Shown: piece after piece, positions 1-11,582 of the stretch
Layout: each line of letters starts with the position of its first letter
Position numbering within the stretch: the first letter of the stretch is position 1
Source of the DNA: Glandiceps talaboti
Taxonomy: Eukaryota > Hemichordata > Enteropneusta > Spengelidae
Reading direction: 5' to 3'
Assembly (NCBI RefSeq): GCF_964340395.1
Contig: NC_135559.1
Coordinates: 2,401,501 to 2,465,500, forward strand
Length of the DNA: 64,000 nucleotides
Program-made: the position numbers and the translations under genes
Notes under the pieces: generated by a model
Told to the model about the DNA's origin: nothing
The model's database searches: none
What the model saw: only the letters and a program-made list of their open reading frames with translations

Positions 1-225
1 CTCGACATCCCTGACAACAAATTTCCTGCTCACTGTTACTACGGAGATGGTAGTGAAGTCGAGAAAGAAACTTTGCAGCACGTCCGGAATGTTACATGGA
101 GTGCAGCAGTTGGGTTTCAGCTGCAGAAAGGAGATGTCATAGCGTTTGATAATATATACGTTCAACATGCGAGACTTGGTTTTGTTGGGGAACGAAAACT
201 TCTCGCTAGCCTAACTAAAGACTGA
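1..225 (+). CDS. TauD/clavaminate-synthase-like dioxygenase, copy 1, last exon (5' part outside window)
   Basis: The frame is open from base 1 to TGA at 223-225 (74 codons). It encodes the C-terminal part of an Fe(II)/2-oxoglutarate-dependent oxygenase of the TauD/clavaminate-synthase-like family. It is almost identical to the last exons of the copies at 10358-10656 and 16583-16881. The distal iron-binding histidine lies in the motif VQHARLGF, and the arginine expected to bind 2-oxoglutarate lies in GERKLLASL. The rest of the gene is to the left of the window. Homology to copy 2 continues through the 3' flank to about position 361, which shows a recent tandem duplication. One visible coding difference is Lys in place of Glu in the acidic stretch near codon 22. 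The family is certain in my view; the substrate is unknown. Confidence 0.88.
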   Translation, partial: LDIPDNKFPAHCYYGDGSEVEKETLQHVRNVTWSAAVGFQLQKGDVIAFDNIYVQHARLGFVGERKLLASLTKD

Positions 226-398
226 ACACTATATTCGACAAAAAGACTAGATGCTTTACTTTGTAGGTACATGGTATATTGTACATTGTATTTTAAAACT
301 ATCTAACTACGACCAAGTTGATATGTCTGGAGGGAAAGCGTCCGCAATGGAAACACCACAGTAATCAGCCAAGCAGTTTTTATCCCCTGAAGGAATGC

Positions 399-543
399 GT
401 CTGTCTGTCTGTCCGTCCGTCCGTCCGTCCGTCCGTCTGTCTGTCTGTCTGTCTGTCTATGTGTGTACTTATTTATGCATGTATGTATGTATGTATGTAT
501 GTATGTATGTATGTATGTATGTATGTGTGTATGTATGTGTGTA
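399..543. repeat. Compound tetranucleotide microsatellite (TCTG, GTCC, TATG)
   Basis: Runs of CTGT, CCGT, CTGT and then GTATGTAT follow one another without interruption. The open frame across it is a consequence of the repeat. Confidence 0.95.
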
Positions 544-1379
544 AATGAGAATGAAAATCAGCAAGTGTGACCTACAGTAAATAAATAGATAACAAGAAAA
601 TTGCATAATTGCTTAGCTGTTTAGATATGATGCCACTTGAGAGTTGAAAGCATCATGTGATCATACACTTACAATGATTGATTGTTCCAAGCCATGCCAT
701 TTTTCCTTGTCTAATTCCATACTAAACAAAATAAGCTATAGAATTTATTCAGAAATAGAAAGCCTTAGTATACTGAATATATATGTCTTTTAATCATTCC
801 AGGAAGGTCCTGCTGTGGCAGAAATTCTGGAAATGTTGCTGAAAGCAGAAGTGCTAGAGAGAATAACAAGAATAATGAAAACTTAAAGGTTGTTTGCTTC
901 TTTAACCCTTTCATGACTAGAGACGAGTTTTAAATAATATGGGGACCCAATTTATATGAATATTTTCATAATCACAATAATATTACTTTATTAGGAAGTA
1001 ACATTTCTTTAATTCCAGTCTAAAATGAAGTTGATATATGCCAAAAACTTACATAAAACAAGAATTTTGTCCAAACAATTTTGGCGGGAATGTTTTCAGT
1101 ATTGAAGGGGTTAAGATCTAAACTTGAGTGAATTGCAAATGTTATCATATGTGGACATAACTTTTCATTGTATTTTGCACAGTGAGATTGCAAACATAGC
1201 CACCCCAACCTCTGAAGAAACATTTCAATTTATGAAACAGGATCTTGTTAGAATAAAAGAGTGCATTTCTTACGAAAGACATGAAGTGAATAAATTGAAC
1301 ATGTCTTGAATTAGTTCAGAACTAAAACTCTTAAGAGTGTAAATAATCATTCAGTCGTAGTCAAATTCGTGGTCAAAAT

Positions 1380-1412
1380 CACAGACAAGTAGGAAATTCC
1401 TACTTGTCTGTG
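1380..1412. repeat. Short perfect palindrome
   Basis: The arms CACAGACAAGTAGGAA and TTCCTACTTGTCTGTG are exact reverse complements (16 bases) around a single A. One of several short hairpins in the window with GAC...GTC type arms. Confidence 0.9.
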
Positions 1413-1911
1413 TTCAAATAGAAAACCAGATTTTAATGGCAGTCGGGGTAGAAAAAGGACCACTGATTGGACAGGGGGATTTTGTAAGATAGCTGTAGTA
1501 TTGAACTAAAAATGTGTTGGTATAGTCCTACACATCATGTATCATGTGTAATTGAGTAAATAAATCAAATTAAAATAATTGTTTTGTAGTATTATGTCAA
1601 GCAAAAGTCAGTGTCAGTAAGAACCTGTTATCTCTGGAGCTTTATTAGGCCATGCTAGCATTATCTTTTTTGTCGTCCATCATACTTGTCTTTTTTCCTA
1701 ATTTCCTCTGCCATACATTTCATTTTTCCATCATTTTAACATTCTTTCTTCAGCAACACTTTTCTTTTAGCTTGTCCAGTTGGTCAGCCATATTTGTATT
1801 CATGGAAGGGTGTTCACAACAAGGTGCCATTCACGTTGTGAGATATTACCCTACGGAACATGTCTATGAAATTTCGTTTGAATAGATGCAGCCGTTTTTT
1901 CGGAAATCGTG

Positions 1912-1971
1912 ATACACACACACGCGCGCGCGCGCGCGCGCGCACGCACGCACGCACGCACAGACACACAG
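1912..1971. repeat. CA/CG dinucleotide repeat
   Basis: ACAC, then a pure CG run, then CGCA and CACA repeats. The potential for Z-DNA is high because it is alternating purine-pyrimidine throughout. Confidence 0.95.
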
Positions 1972-2150
1972 ACTTCATCGGTATATCATCACCTTCCTTA
2001 CGGAAGGTAAAAACAGTAATCATTAGTACGACAGACTATTGCCATACATTATACCACAGATAACTGTGATTATACTACAACTGCTTGGTCATTGTAGGTG
2101 CGAATGCATTCCATCCACATAGCATGTCTGGTGTATTCATTCAAAGCCCC

Positions 2151-2303
2151 TTTTATCACAATCTTCAATTTATCGTAAGAATCCACATGCCAAATACAAT
2201 TTGGTTCCCATGGGTCAAAATGATTTTCGCATTATGAATTTTTAATGAATGGCCATTTATCACAATCTTCAATTTATCGTAAGAATCTATATGCCAAATA
2301 CAA
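2151..2303. repeat. Direct repeat of about 47 bases, offset about 106
   Basis: TTTATCACAATCTTCAATTT followed by ATCGTAAGAATC and TGCCAAATACAAT occurs twice, near 2152 and 2257, with a few differences. Confidence 0.85.
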
Positions 2304-2344
2304 TAAGGCACGACTGCCTGTGCCTGGGACCCTATTTTGCATAT

Positions 2345-2377
2345 GACTGACTGACTGACTGACTGACTGACTGACTG
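2345..2377. repeat. (GACT)n microsatellite
   Basis: Eight uninterrupted GACT units. Confidence 0.95.
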
Positions 2378-3361
2378 TATGTTTTGAGGTGGAGAACTTG
2401 TGATGACTCACTGGCAAGTAATCACCAAAATATAAACATTCCCTATCTGGGTTGTTCACATGCAAATGCCGCATATTTGAATAATCCTGAGTGACACACA
2501 ATCAAAACAGCTGTTTGCAGGGGAATTTGTCTCATTTTGAAAGTTTTTTTTCATTCTATGAAACAAACATTGCTTTTCAACTAATTTGTGGATCAAGTTA
2601 CCATCCTACGACATTCACAAACAATTTGTACACGATACATGACATGTGTGTTTCTCGGAGCACATAAAAAATTCTGAAAACAAGACCCAGAAGCTAGTGC
2701 TCTGTACAGCAGTTTGAATTTCCCGCATTTGCATAGATTAGCCATAATCCTCTTTATATAGGGCAGTTCTATGTAAGTCCATTTTGTATGCATCTCGCTT
2801 GCAACCATGCAACTGTCCAAAGCCCTAGTTGCAAGTGTTCTATATAATGTATGACACACATCACTAATATTACAGTCAATATAATCTAAGCCCAGTAAAA
2901 GGTGTTTAATGGTAATTTCAATATCGTGCTTAGAGTGCATCATGTTTTGAATTCCATGCTGTAACTTAAACTCATAACAAATCAGTGTGGAGAACTCGGA
3001 CCGAAGTAGAAAAAATGAAGAAAAGTATGGCGGACCTTGCTAGAGAAAAAGTTAAAAGTATGGTGGACAAAAGTGAGAGAAAAAAGTATGTCGGACGAAA
3101 GAGAAAAAAGAAACGTATTATGGACAAAAGTTGAAAAAGAGAAAAGTAAGATGAACGAAATGTATTCTGTTTTTTAGCTGACTTAATATACTCTTGTGCC
3201 AGTGGCCTGAATTCCATGAGCTTGAGTAAAGTTTACTGACCTTTCAATCAAAGTAGGGCATACTATGGAATTCACTAAAATCATGAATATGTTATCGGTA
3301 ATAGTACTAGGCATTGACACAAATAAATGGTAGATAATCATATGACGTGTTTATGTTACAG

Positions 3362-3398
3362 CTTGGAGTAATTATGCTGTCAGTATAATTACTCCAAG
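3362..3398. repeat. Short near-perfect palindrome
   Basis: CTTGGAGTAATTATGCTG is matched by CAGTATAATTACTCCAAG on the other side with one mismatch in 18 and a one-base centre. Confidence 0.9.
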
Positions 3399-3630
3399 GT
3401 TACAGAGACTGAATAACATTGATATCACGAGAACATTTCATGAAAATGGCCTTAGATGACCCAACATTTCTCCCGGGCGCAGAATAATTTATTTGGAATC
3501 TCTTATTCGAAAATCTCAGAGTAGAATCAGATCGCCTAAAAATGGTAAATCTTGCATTTATACAGCAAGGTATATAATGGAGGCGAGTGGAGTAATAATC
3601 AATGCAGTAAGACTTCGCCTTGTATGTAAA

Positions 3631-3675
3631 ACCATAGACAGTGGAGGGGAGACTCTCCCCTCCACTGTCTATGGT
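3631..3675. repeat. Perfect 21-bp-arm palindrome with CCATAGAC end
   Basis: The arms 3631-3651 and 3655-3675 are exact reverse complements around ACT. The outer end is ACCATAGACAGTGG. It sits about 30 bases upstream of where homology between dioxygenase copies 2 and 3 begins. Related hairpins are at 35981 and 44318. Confidence 0.92.
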
Positions 3676-4689
3676 AAAACGTGTCAAGACATGTGACCGT
3701 AATAACAAATGGAGCATTCACTGTTTAAGGCCATGGAGCCAACAAATCAAAACGGGGTCACTGTGAAGAAAAAGGGCTCATCACTTTCAGGGGGAGGGGT
3801 TGTCTTATTTTTGACGTTGGTCGGAGTTCTGACTCTCCAAATCAAAGTAAACCTTGGGAGCAACACGAAATTTGTCACGGCTTCACTGCAATGATGTCAA
3901 CTTCACATCTACCTATATACGATTATATGAGGCGGATAGTAACCATACTTTAATACCTTTCTGTTTATATGAATATATAATATGAGATAATTTACTGATA
4001 ACGAGAGTAAAATCAATTTAATTATGGTGTTCAAGACAATTATTTATGTATCATTTGCTTTAAATAATGTGTATGGTTTGATATTCTATGCCTCTAAATT
4101 ACCTCCTACATGTTTCCATTTTCAAAAAAAGTGTTTATGGTTGGAGGGGGACACACCCTACCCATGCAGCAGCTATTGGTGTGATGCTGCCCCCCCCCCA
4201 TCATATCAATTCAGGGTTGATAGGAAAAGCCTTGTTGGCTAAATATACCCAAGTATAGGTTAGAGCTTAATGATATTTTTGTTGCAAAACCCACATTTCT
4301 TTGTGATGAAATTTATACTGGCCGTGGACTCTGTGCAGATGTCGATTATTACTAGTACTGTTCATGCATTGTACCGTATTCATGTATTGTAACAATTGTA
4401 CATTGAATGTAAGTGTGGTGGGGGATGAGCTTTAAATTTGAAAAACAGTTGTACACCGACATCATAATGTATCATGGGGGGGGGGGGGCAAACATTTTAA
4501 ATTTCATTTCGTGGGAGGCTTGTACATTTTTAGAGCGCTGACGTCACAAGGGTTAAAAAAGTATTTTCTCCTCAAGCCCCTCCACCATGATAAATTCTGC
4601 TCGTTCCCTACTGACGTGACTGATCTACAGCACGAAGAACTAGAGTGTTGGGTCAATCCATTCAGGAATAAGAACGGGCTTCTGAAATC

Positions 4690-5656
4690 ATGAAATCAGC
4701 ATTTACCATCCTCCAAAAGATAAAACAGCCTCTTATAAAGACTAACAACAGAGCATATAGCGGTGGTGGTTCAAGATATGTGTACAGCAAATACGTTCAA
4801 GGTCCAGCGCAAACTACAGCAGTACTCGCTGGTCGAGAATGGTTACCTGGAGCGAGAAGCGACTTGTGTGAATATCCAAAATTCCTGTCCAGTCCTAGAG
4901 AAAACCTACCAGCTGTATACGAATGCACATACTCTGAATCGCCACAAAATACTCTACAAGATTTGGCGAGCGAAGCACGCGAGATATTAGATGATGGGCT
5001 GCACGTACACGGGGCGATTCTAATTCGTAAACTACCTCTGTCAAATGGAGCGACTTTCTCCAAATTTGTCAACGGTCTTGGATATACTATGATGGGATAC
5101 GAAGGGGGAACAGCCGTACGACATGTACTGTATAACCATGTTTTAACAGCGAGCGATGACCCACCAAGCTATTGCATCGAACCACATAATGAATTGTCGT
5201 ATGCGCCACTTTACCCATCAAAGGTAAGATCCCACTAGTGTTTCCCAGCACGTACTGTCTACTCTTTGGGCAAGGCCCAAGGTCATATCCTATAATAGTG
5301 TATTGTTTCGTTTCGTTTGTTTGGGTACACCTAACAAACCCTGCTGGGGAGTTGTTAATGGTACAAAACGTAAAAGGAAAATAATAATAAAACTAATAAA
5401 CTATCTAAAAGAAGCATTACATATCATTATAAAACTAATGAACTACAAAAGCTATTCAATGAAAAGAAAGAAAAATAATGTATGGTAATTAGACAGATTA
5501 ATGGAGATGTATATTTTATTATGTATTACAATTATTTTGTAGATGGTGGTCTCTTTGTATATTACTTAATTTGATATTTGCCAAGTGCAATAATTAGATT
5601 TGTGTTGCTCATTGTTTCTTTAAACTTTTATTCTTCTGGTAAGTTTCTAAAATTAT

Positions 5657-5705
<49 letters not shown>

Positions 5706-8700
5706 CTTCATTAAATAGGTCTTGCCCGTGTAAATCATAAATGCGACATTGTAGAACAAATTGTTTTTCGTCTTCTATTTGTGTATATTTTACATAATCT
5801 ACTTTTTGCTGGTATTTTGTTGCTACGGTCTTTTTCAATTTCAAGCTTGTGGTCGCTTAGTCTAAATTTACTGATTATTACTCTTGGTTGAGGATTATTT
5901 AATTTTATTAGATAAGGTGCGTGCTTAAAATCTGATTTAATGAGTTTGTATGTTCTAATTTTACTGTTATTATTTCCATTTTCCCCTCACTGTTATTCAA
6001 ACTGTTTTCCCACTGTGAGATGAAGCGTGTTTGTAACTGATATTCAATGTTGATCACTTGTGGTGTTTTTATTCTTTTATTAAATTCGTGAACTTGTAAT
6101 TGACCTTACATCGTTATTAGGCAGATAAGAAGTTGTGCATTTTTACCAGTTTGTCTTGTTTTCTTTGTTGATATCGAAATTTTCTCGTAATATGTTGCTT
6201 TTTGTATTCATTAGATGAAATTTTTGTATTTGATTTACTCGGTAAACGACCGTTCCTGAGGTTTAATTTGGTTCAAATCATAAGCAAAATATTTTTGGAC
6301 CCCCCTTTCAGACAATCAGGATTTTCATGGCCCCTTTCAACCCTCAGTTTTTTTCATGCCTCCCAATGTCTACACATCCCCCCCCCCCGCTGTAAATTCT
6401 GACCCAAACGTTGGATCAGGCCAGAAAAATAAAAACAGGCTGTTGAACGGGCAGTGCAGTCTAGCCCATCATATTGGGTAGGTAGGTCGATTTATTTTAC
6501 AATGTTGGACAAGGGTGTAACAACAAACCATATATAACGATGGCAAAACATTTCAAAAAATTGAGTTTATATAGTACTTATTCAGTAATTTCTTTTATCT
6601 CCTGCAATATATTTGTCTATATGGCAATATATTTCCATCAGCCCTACGGTTAGGAAATGTACACAATTTACGGTTAAACAAATTTTGTAGCTCCCCCCTC
6701 CACCCCTCCTTTCAAAAATGAAACTCCAGAATTATTTTAGCCAGCTACAGGTAGTGTCTTGCAAATTTCTTGGTTTGAACCTTGACAATAAACTCTCATT
6801 TACACATCATACTACAGCTAGCAGCTGTCCAAGAGAAATGCCAACAGCGTTTACACGTGCTTTGCCGGTTGGGCTCTTTCAACATAGATGGTAAACTGAG
6901 TCTGCTACTCTATCGTAGCATTATTGAACCTCTTTTAACTTATTGTAACATATGTTATTTCCCTCTGCTCTCTGTTGTCAATCTAAATAAACTTCTGAAA
7001 ATTTCTTTCACTGCTGCTAAAATTGTGAGCCTGCCTACTCCTGCTCTCTCCGATCTTACTGATCGTGCAATACCGCGCAATGCACGTGTGATTGCTGTTG
7101 ACGATAAACATCCACTTTATGCATATTTTGATATTTTCCCATCTGGCCGAAGATACCACTGTCTGAAATGTTCCAAAGTTCGTTACAGCAAGAGTTTTGT
7201 CCCGTCAGCCGTCAGATTGTTAAATCAATGCTAAGTTGTATTTGTGTACTAAGTGTATTTTTGTATTTTTATTTGTGTAGTTGTGTCACTTGGACTTTGG
7301 TGAGTTGTATACTACATATCCTTGAGGACCAATAAATAAATAATAATAATAACTCCTTCTGTCACCTACGCTACGAAGGATATATAAAATTATATGGTAC
7401 AGTGTTGCATTAAAATAACAGTGATAACCAACTAAACAAGAATAGCCCGAACGAGATTACTTTACAAAGGATCTGAATTTCACATGCATAAGGAGATATT
7501 TTACATAATCTACTTTTTGCTGGTATTTTGTCTCATAATGAGCTCTAACCTATACATGGAGGTACTTAGCCAGCCACCTTCCATCTTGATTTGGGAGAAA
7601 GACATTATCCTGTGATTAGTGATTGGTCTGTAGTCTAGACGCTACCCGTGACTTCAAATCTCTTCTCATGTCTACCTCTATAAGGTGGTTCATGATTTCT
7701 AATTGTGGTAGTCGGGGTGATTAAACGGTACATAGTATCCTTCTGACTTTTCTTGTCATTTCATATTAGGCATTCAGCAATTACTTTTTTTATTTATTAA
7801 ACTTTTTTAATATTTGACTTTTTTGACTGACCATCCAATCCATCATTTTCCGCGATGAGAAACATAGAAATGTGGGTCAAAGTTCCAGAATACAATTATT
7901 ACATCCTGGATATTCTTACATGTAAAATCAATGTCTTATTATTCAATAATAATAATAATAATGCGAATTTATAATGAGTCTTTTCTCCTGAGAACTCAAG
8001 GCGCTCACAATTATTGGCACGAATAAATGAATGGCGGCACAACAGCCCTTTATACTTCCTTAACTCCAATGCCAATTACATTGTAACCTCTATCCTACCA
8101 GGTCCCCAATTATATTGCTTGGTTGACTGGGGCACAATCATAGTTCAGATCTTACCCAAGAACTCCAGCCATTCAGAGACAAACGGTTGCGACAGGCCTC
8201 GAACCTGCAACCTGCAGATTCCAAGCCGCGGGATCGTTATTCCAAGCTGACCATGCTAATCCACCATGACTGATACTTCTGCCAACCGTGTAGTCTGTTT
8301 ATTTAATTTGATAAATAACAGTGTGATGCACAACTGAATTACAATGCACTCGGATATTCATCTGCTATTATATGTAATATCTCTTTCAATAATTTATTTA
8401 TTTGGACACATATTTTTCTATATTGCAGGTCTTCTTCTACTGTGAGATACCTGCTCAGCCTGGTCATGGAGGAGAAAGTGTAATGGTTGACAACAGAAAT
8501 GTCTTACCAAAAATCAACACAGATCTTATTGAGAAATTACGAAAGGTTGGGCTTAGATACACACGGCATCTACCACAACGACATCCCGAAGGGTATACCA
8601 GTTGGCAGGATGTAAGACTATTATGATAAATCTGAAATTGACCACATTGACTTTTAGTCTGTGCTCATCAAAGCTCGGTGAGCTGTCTTTCCGAAGTAAT

Positions 8701-10656
8701 ATGGTGTAATGTAATGTAATGTAATGTAATGTAATGTAATGTAATGTAATGCAATGCAATGTAATGTAATGTAATGTAATGTAATGTAATGTGAATTATG
8801 ACACAATATCATTTGAGGTGACATACAACACGATATGGTATGTGCCATGGCAAATCACGCGATAATCACACGCTATCAACGTCAAAAATTACTATCTACT
8901 ACACACAATCTTCTGAAACCTTGAACATCATCCAGTGTGTGAAACTCCAGAATACTACTCATTTTAATCAGCAAGTAAAATACCATATATTGATCAATTG
9001 CAAAATATACAGACTGGCTGCAACATGCGTGCATACATTTCAAGTGCGCAAGGAACACCTAAATATAAGAATAATTATGAAAATTTCACACACTTTGTCA
9101 GTTTTGATAGACATGTTACAATAAGTAAGTTCTAATATTATCTTTTAATAGGCATTCTTTACAGAAGACAAATCACAAGTCGAAAAACTGTTAAACGAAC
9201 GTGGGATGCATTATAAATGGGACGGAGATGGCGCACTATCATATTGGTACAACTTGAAAGCATTTATCACTCACCCAAAGACAGGTGATTATTTCAACAT
9301 ACAAGCTGAACGTGTATTATCATGACTTAATGTACAATTTATAAATAAATAGCTCCCCAAACTTGATATACATAAGGAGTATTTTAGACTGTCGCATGAG
9401 TACAGGATGTGTGGTTTGTCAACAATGAAAAGTGGGTTTGTTGAATTCGAAGGGCAGGACAACGTATACATAATTATATGACGGTCGTATCGTAGAAACG
9501 TAAAATCATCGTCGTAAATTCATCATCGTAAAATCATATAGACCTTTTTGCGGCAACTGTACTACAGGTATCGCTATTATTTTTCGTGGCGTCATTATAT
9601 TATTATAGAAAAATTATAGGCTTGGTTGCGATTATTGAAATAAATTCTTCTTGCCGTTTTTTGTGTTTAGTCAGGAAAATGGTTGTACATTATGCGTTAC
9701 AACTGTTTAGGACTGAGAGCATCTATAGGTGTATACCCCCTGGAATGATGGCCTCGCCAAGGAAAGTAGTATGTGTTTAGTGACCAGAGAAATTACCCAC
9801 ACCCTTTCAGAGTTGAACAAGAGCAAATTACCACTTTGGCTGGCCATGTGTTGCAATATTCAATAATTTATACATACAATCACTTTCGTATTCTTAAAAT
9901 TCATGTTTTCATTCATTGGTTAATTTACATATTTGTATTCTTAAAATCGTTCTCTGCATTGCATTTGTATTCGTACATTTCATGAAGTACTCATAAATTG
10001 TATTGGTTAATTTCGTGAACGTTGAGGTGGAAGAAATGGTTGATATAGTTTTCAATTGTAATTCGTTGCTTACATACAATTCCATATAATTTGCAATTGG
10101 TACATACATTGATAATAACAAAGTTCATGTGTTCTATATAGCTTGTTGATGTGGGTATTTTAATGAGGTATTTGCATAATTGAAAACTTTCGGCTACAGA
10201 ACAATATCTTGAGTATACACGCTTCAAATTAAGGGTATATGATGTATGGTAGCTTCAGCTAAGAATTTTGCATTCCAACAATTACTGTGTATAGGAACAA
10301 AAATCTAAAGGTTCTGCCCTTACGGACGGCATTCAGCTGGTTTAATATATTTTGCAGGAGAGGAAGTCTGGTTTAATCACATCACAGGACACCATGCATC
10401 GTACTACAAAGATCATCCATCATGGGCACATCTCGACATCCCTGACAACAAATTTCCTGCTCACTGTTACTACGGAGATGGTAGTGAAGTCGAGGAAGAA
10501 ACTTTGCAGCATGTCCGAAATGTTACATGGAATGCAGCAGTTGGGTTTCAGCTGCAGAAAGGAGATATCATAGCGTTTGATAATATATACGTTCAACATG
10601 CGAGACTTGGTTTTGTTGGGGAACGGAAACTTCTCGCTAGCCTAACTAAAGACTGA
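4690..10656 (+). CDS. TauD/clavaminate-synthase-like Fe(II)/2OG dioxygenase, copy 2 (complete, 4 exons)
   Basis: Exons are 4690-5223, 8429-8611, 9152-9284 and 10358-10656. All junctions are GT-AG with matching phases (0, 0, 1), giving 382 residues. Exon 1 ends with EPHNELSYAPLYPSK, which carries the HxE iron-binding pair (about H166, E168). Exon 2 has the family's GHGGES segment. Exon 4 carries the distal His (about H364) in VQHARLGF and the 2OG-binding Arg (about R373) in ERKLLASL. The N-terminus (MKSAFTILQKIKQPLIKT) is basic and amphipathic and could be a mitochondrial targeting peptide; that is inference. Compared with copy 3, exon 3 lacks one codon in frame (AACTTGAAA against AACATGCGGAAA). 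Intron 1 is 3.2 kb, against 1.2 kb in copy 3, because of retroelement insertions. Proteins of this family oxidise small molecules; the substrate cannot be told from sequence. Confidence 0.92.
5659..5701. repeat. (AT)n microsatellite in intron 1 of copy 2
   Basis: About 21 AT units. The same place in copy 3 (near 14195) has only ATATAGATATAT, so it expanded or contracted after duplication. Confidence 0.95.
5785..7531. repeat. 36-bp direct repeats flanking inserted material in intron 1 of copy 2
   Basis: ATATTTTACATAATCTACTT and the 16 bases after it occur at 5785-5820 and again at 7496-7531. The sequence between, including a LINE fragment, is absent from copy 3. The repeat is too long for a typical target duplication, so it could mark a rearrangement or a truncated element. 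Confidence 0.7.
6751..7340 (+). mobile_element. Degraded non-LTR retrotransposon (LINE) 3' fragment
   Basis: A frame at 6751 reads VVSCKFLGLNLDNKLSF, then shifts frame near 6800, and continues to TAA at 7232-7234. It includes GSFNIDGKLSLLLYRSIIEP, LLTYC, HPLYAYFDIFPSGRRYHC and SKSFVPSAVRLLNQC. These are the usual C-terminal features of the reverse-transcriptase ORF of CR1/L2/Rex-like LINEs. The tail ends with AATAAATAATAATAAT, as expected for a LINE 3' end. It is 5'-truncated and frameshifted, so inactive. Confidence 0.8.
7946..8277 (-). mobile_element. tRNA-derived SINE, full structure, in intron 1 of copy 2
   Basis: Read on the minus strand: a tRNA-like head with a B box (GCAGGTTCGAGGCC) near 8190-8215, a body, and a tail GTGAGCGCCTTGAG...ATAAATTCGCATTATTATT near 7950-8005 ending in (ATT)n. 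This is the layout of SINEs that borrow a LINE 3' tail. The head is degraded and cannot be a working tRNA gene. A shorter copy sits at the matching place in copy 3, so it inserted before the duplication. Confidence 0.75.
8705..8791. repeat. (GTAAT)n pentanucleotide repeat after exon 2 of copy 2
   Basis: About 17 units, with GCAAT variants in the middle. Open frames reading LHYIT arise from it and are not genes. Confidence 0.95.
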
Positions 10657-10793
10657 CCACTATATTCGACAAAAAGACTAGATGCTTTACTTTGTAGGTA
10701 CATGGTATATTGTACATTGTATTTTAAAACTATCTAACTACGACCAAGTTGATATGTCTGGAGGGAAAGCGTCCGCAATGGAAACACCACAGT

Positions 10794-11447
10794 GTGTTCA
10801 TTTTCAGCGAGGCTAAAACGCTTCGCTTGATTCTAAATCTGGTACATACATCCTTTGGGGTTAAATGGCTACAACTGATTAGTTTTTGGGCGAGATTTAT
10901 GCAAGAATATTAGCATAATTAACATACACAATGTTCGATATTGCGATAGATATAATACCTGCCTTGAAATCTTTCTATCCTCGTATATACAGTCTGACTG
11001 TCTAGTGGGGCTCTTTATGTAAACTACGATTACTAATAACATACGACAGTGGAGACCGAACTTTCACACAAACTAAAACTGTTATGTTGATACAAGCTAT
11101 TTAATGAACATAAGTACTCACAGTAGGGTGGTGTTTCTATTCATGATCATGCAGTGTACATTTTATGGGACGTAGAATACAGGGGCACGTATTATTGCTT
11201 AGATTGCCGTTTTCTAAGGAAAATATCGTACGAATCCTGCTGCTACAAATGCATCAATCTCTATACTAGTAAAAATATTAGTTTTTCCTTACAGGTAGGA
11301 ATATATAGTCAAAAGGTTGTTGTATTTAGTCTGTAGACCAGGAGAACAACTATCTAAGAAATATTACACGCCCCTGTGACTTAGAGTGTTCACACTATCT
11401 TGATTATCTGGTCATTATATCTGCACAACAGAGGAATCGTTTTCACC
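10794..11447. other. Unique spacer between duplication units; nothing recognised
   Basis: No match to the other units and no convincing open frame. A small open frame at 11154-11336 lacks any domain. Confidence 0.5.
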
Positions 11448-11582
11448 AATTTGTATATCGAGGCTGCCCGTTGGACAAGGTCGCGAACCTCACCTGCGGA
11501 TAGGGTATGCAGCACCTGTGGGGTTATTGAAGATAAGTGTCATTTCCTTTTAGTGTGTACAAAATATGGTCTGTATGATTAG
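11448..11582 (+). mobile_element. Retrotransposon ORF fragment with C-terminal Cys/His motif
   Basis: The frame reads ARWTRSRTSPADRVCSTCG, then VIEDKCHFLLVCTKYG, then stops. This C-x2-C ... E-D-x-x-H-F-L-L-x-C pattern is the zinc-knuckle-like end seen after the reverse transcriptase of many LINE ORF2 proteins. The fold-back element at 11582 is inserted at its end. Confidence 0.6.

Larger units (their letters stand above)
226..3700. other. Intergenic stretch between dioxygenase copies 1 and 2; repeats, no convincing gene
   Basis: Up to about 361 the bases match the 3' flank of copy 2. Beyond that there are simple repeats, a direct repeat, short palindromes and a purine-rich stretch, annotated separately. 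A minus-strand open frame of 116 codons (2593-2943) has no recognisable domain, no similar copy here and no coding-type features, so I do not call it. Text at 1780-2030 (before and after the CA/CG repeat) has the look of a decayed retroelement tail, but I cannot name it. Confidence 0.5.
3702..10793 (+). repeat. Segmental duplication unit containing dioxygenase copy 2
   Basis: From about 3702 (AATGGAGCATTCA) the 5' flank matches copy 3 from about 11856. The 3' end, up to ACACCACAGT near 10793, matches the flank of copy 1 to about 361. Homology runs through exons and most introns. Intron 1 carries extra material at about 5730-8000. Confidence 0.8.

Noticed and set aside
2593-2943. 116-codon minus-strand open frame
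   Set aside because: No recognisable domain, no splice partners, composition like surrounding non-coding DNA, and no second copy.
8165-8277. A tRNA gene on the minus strand (also 14400-14500)
   Set aside because: The B box is good but the acceptor stem and anticodon arm do not pair, and the tRNA-like part continues into a SINE body with a LINE-like tail.
8553-8848. Open frames reading LHYITLHYIT (also 14777-15092)
   Set aside because: Products of the GTAAT pentanucleotide repeat on the opposite strand of the dioxygenase introns.
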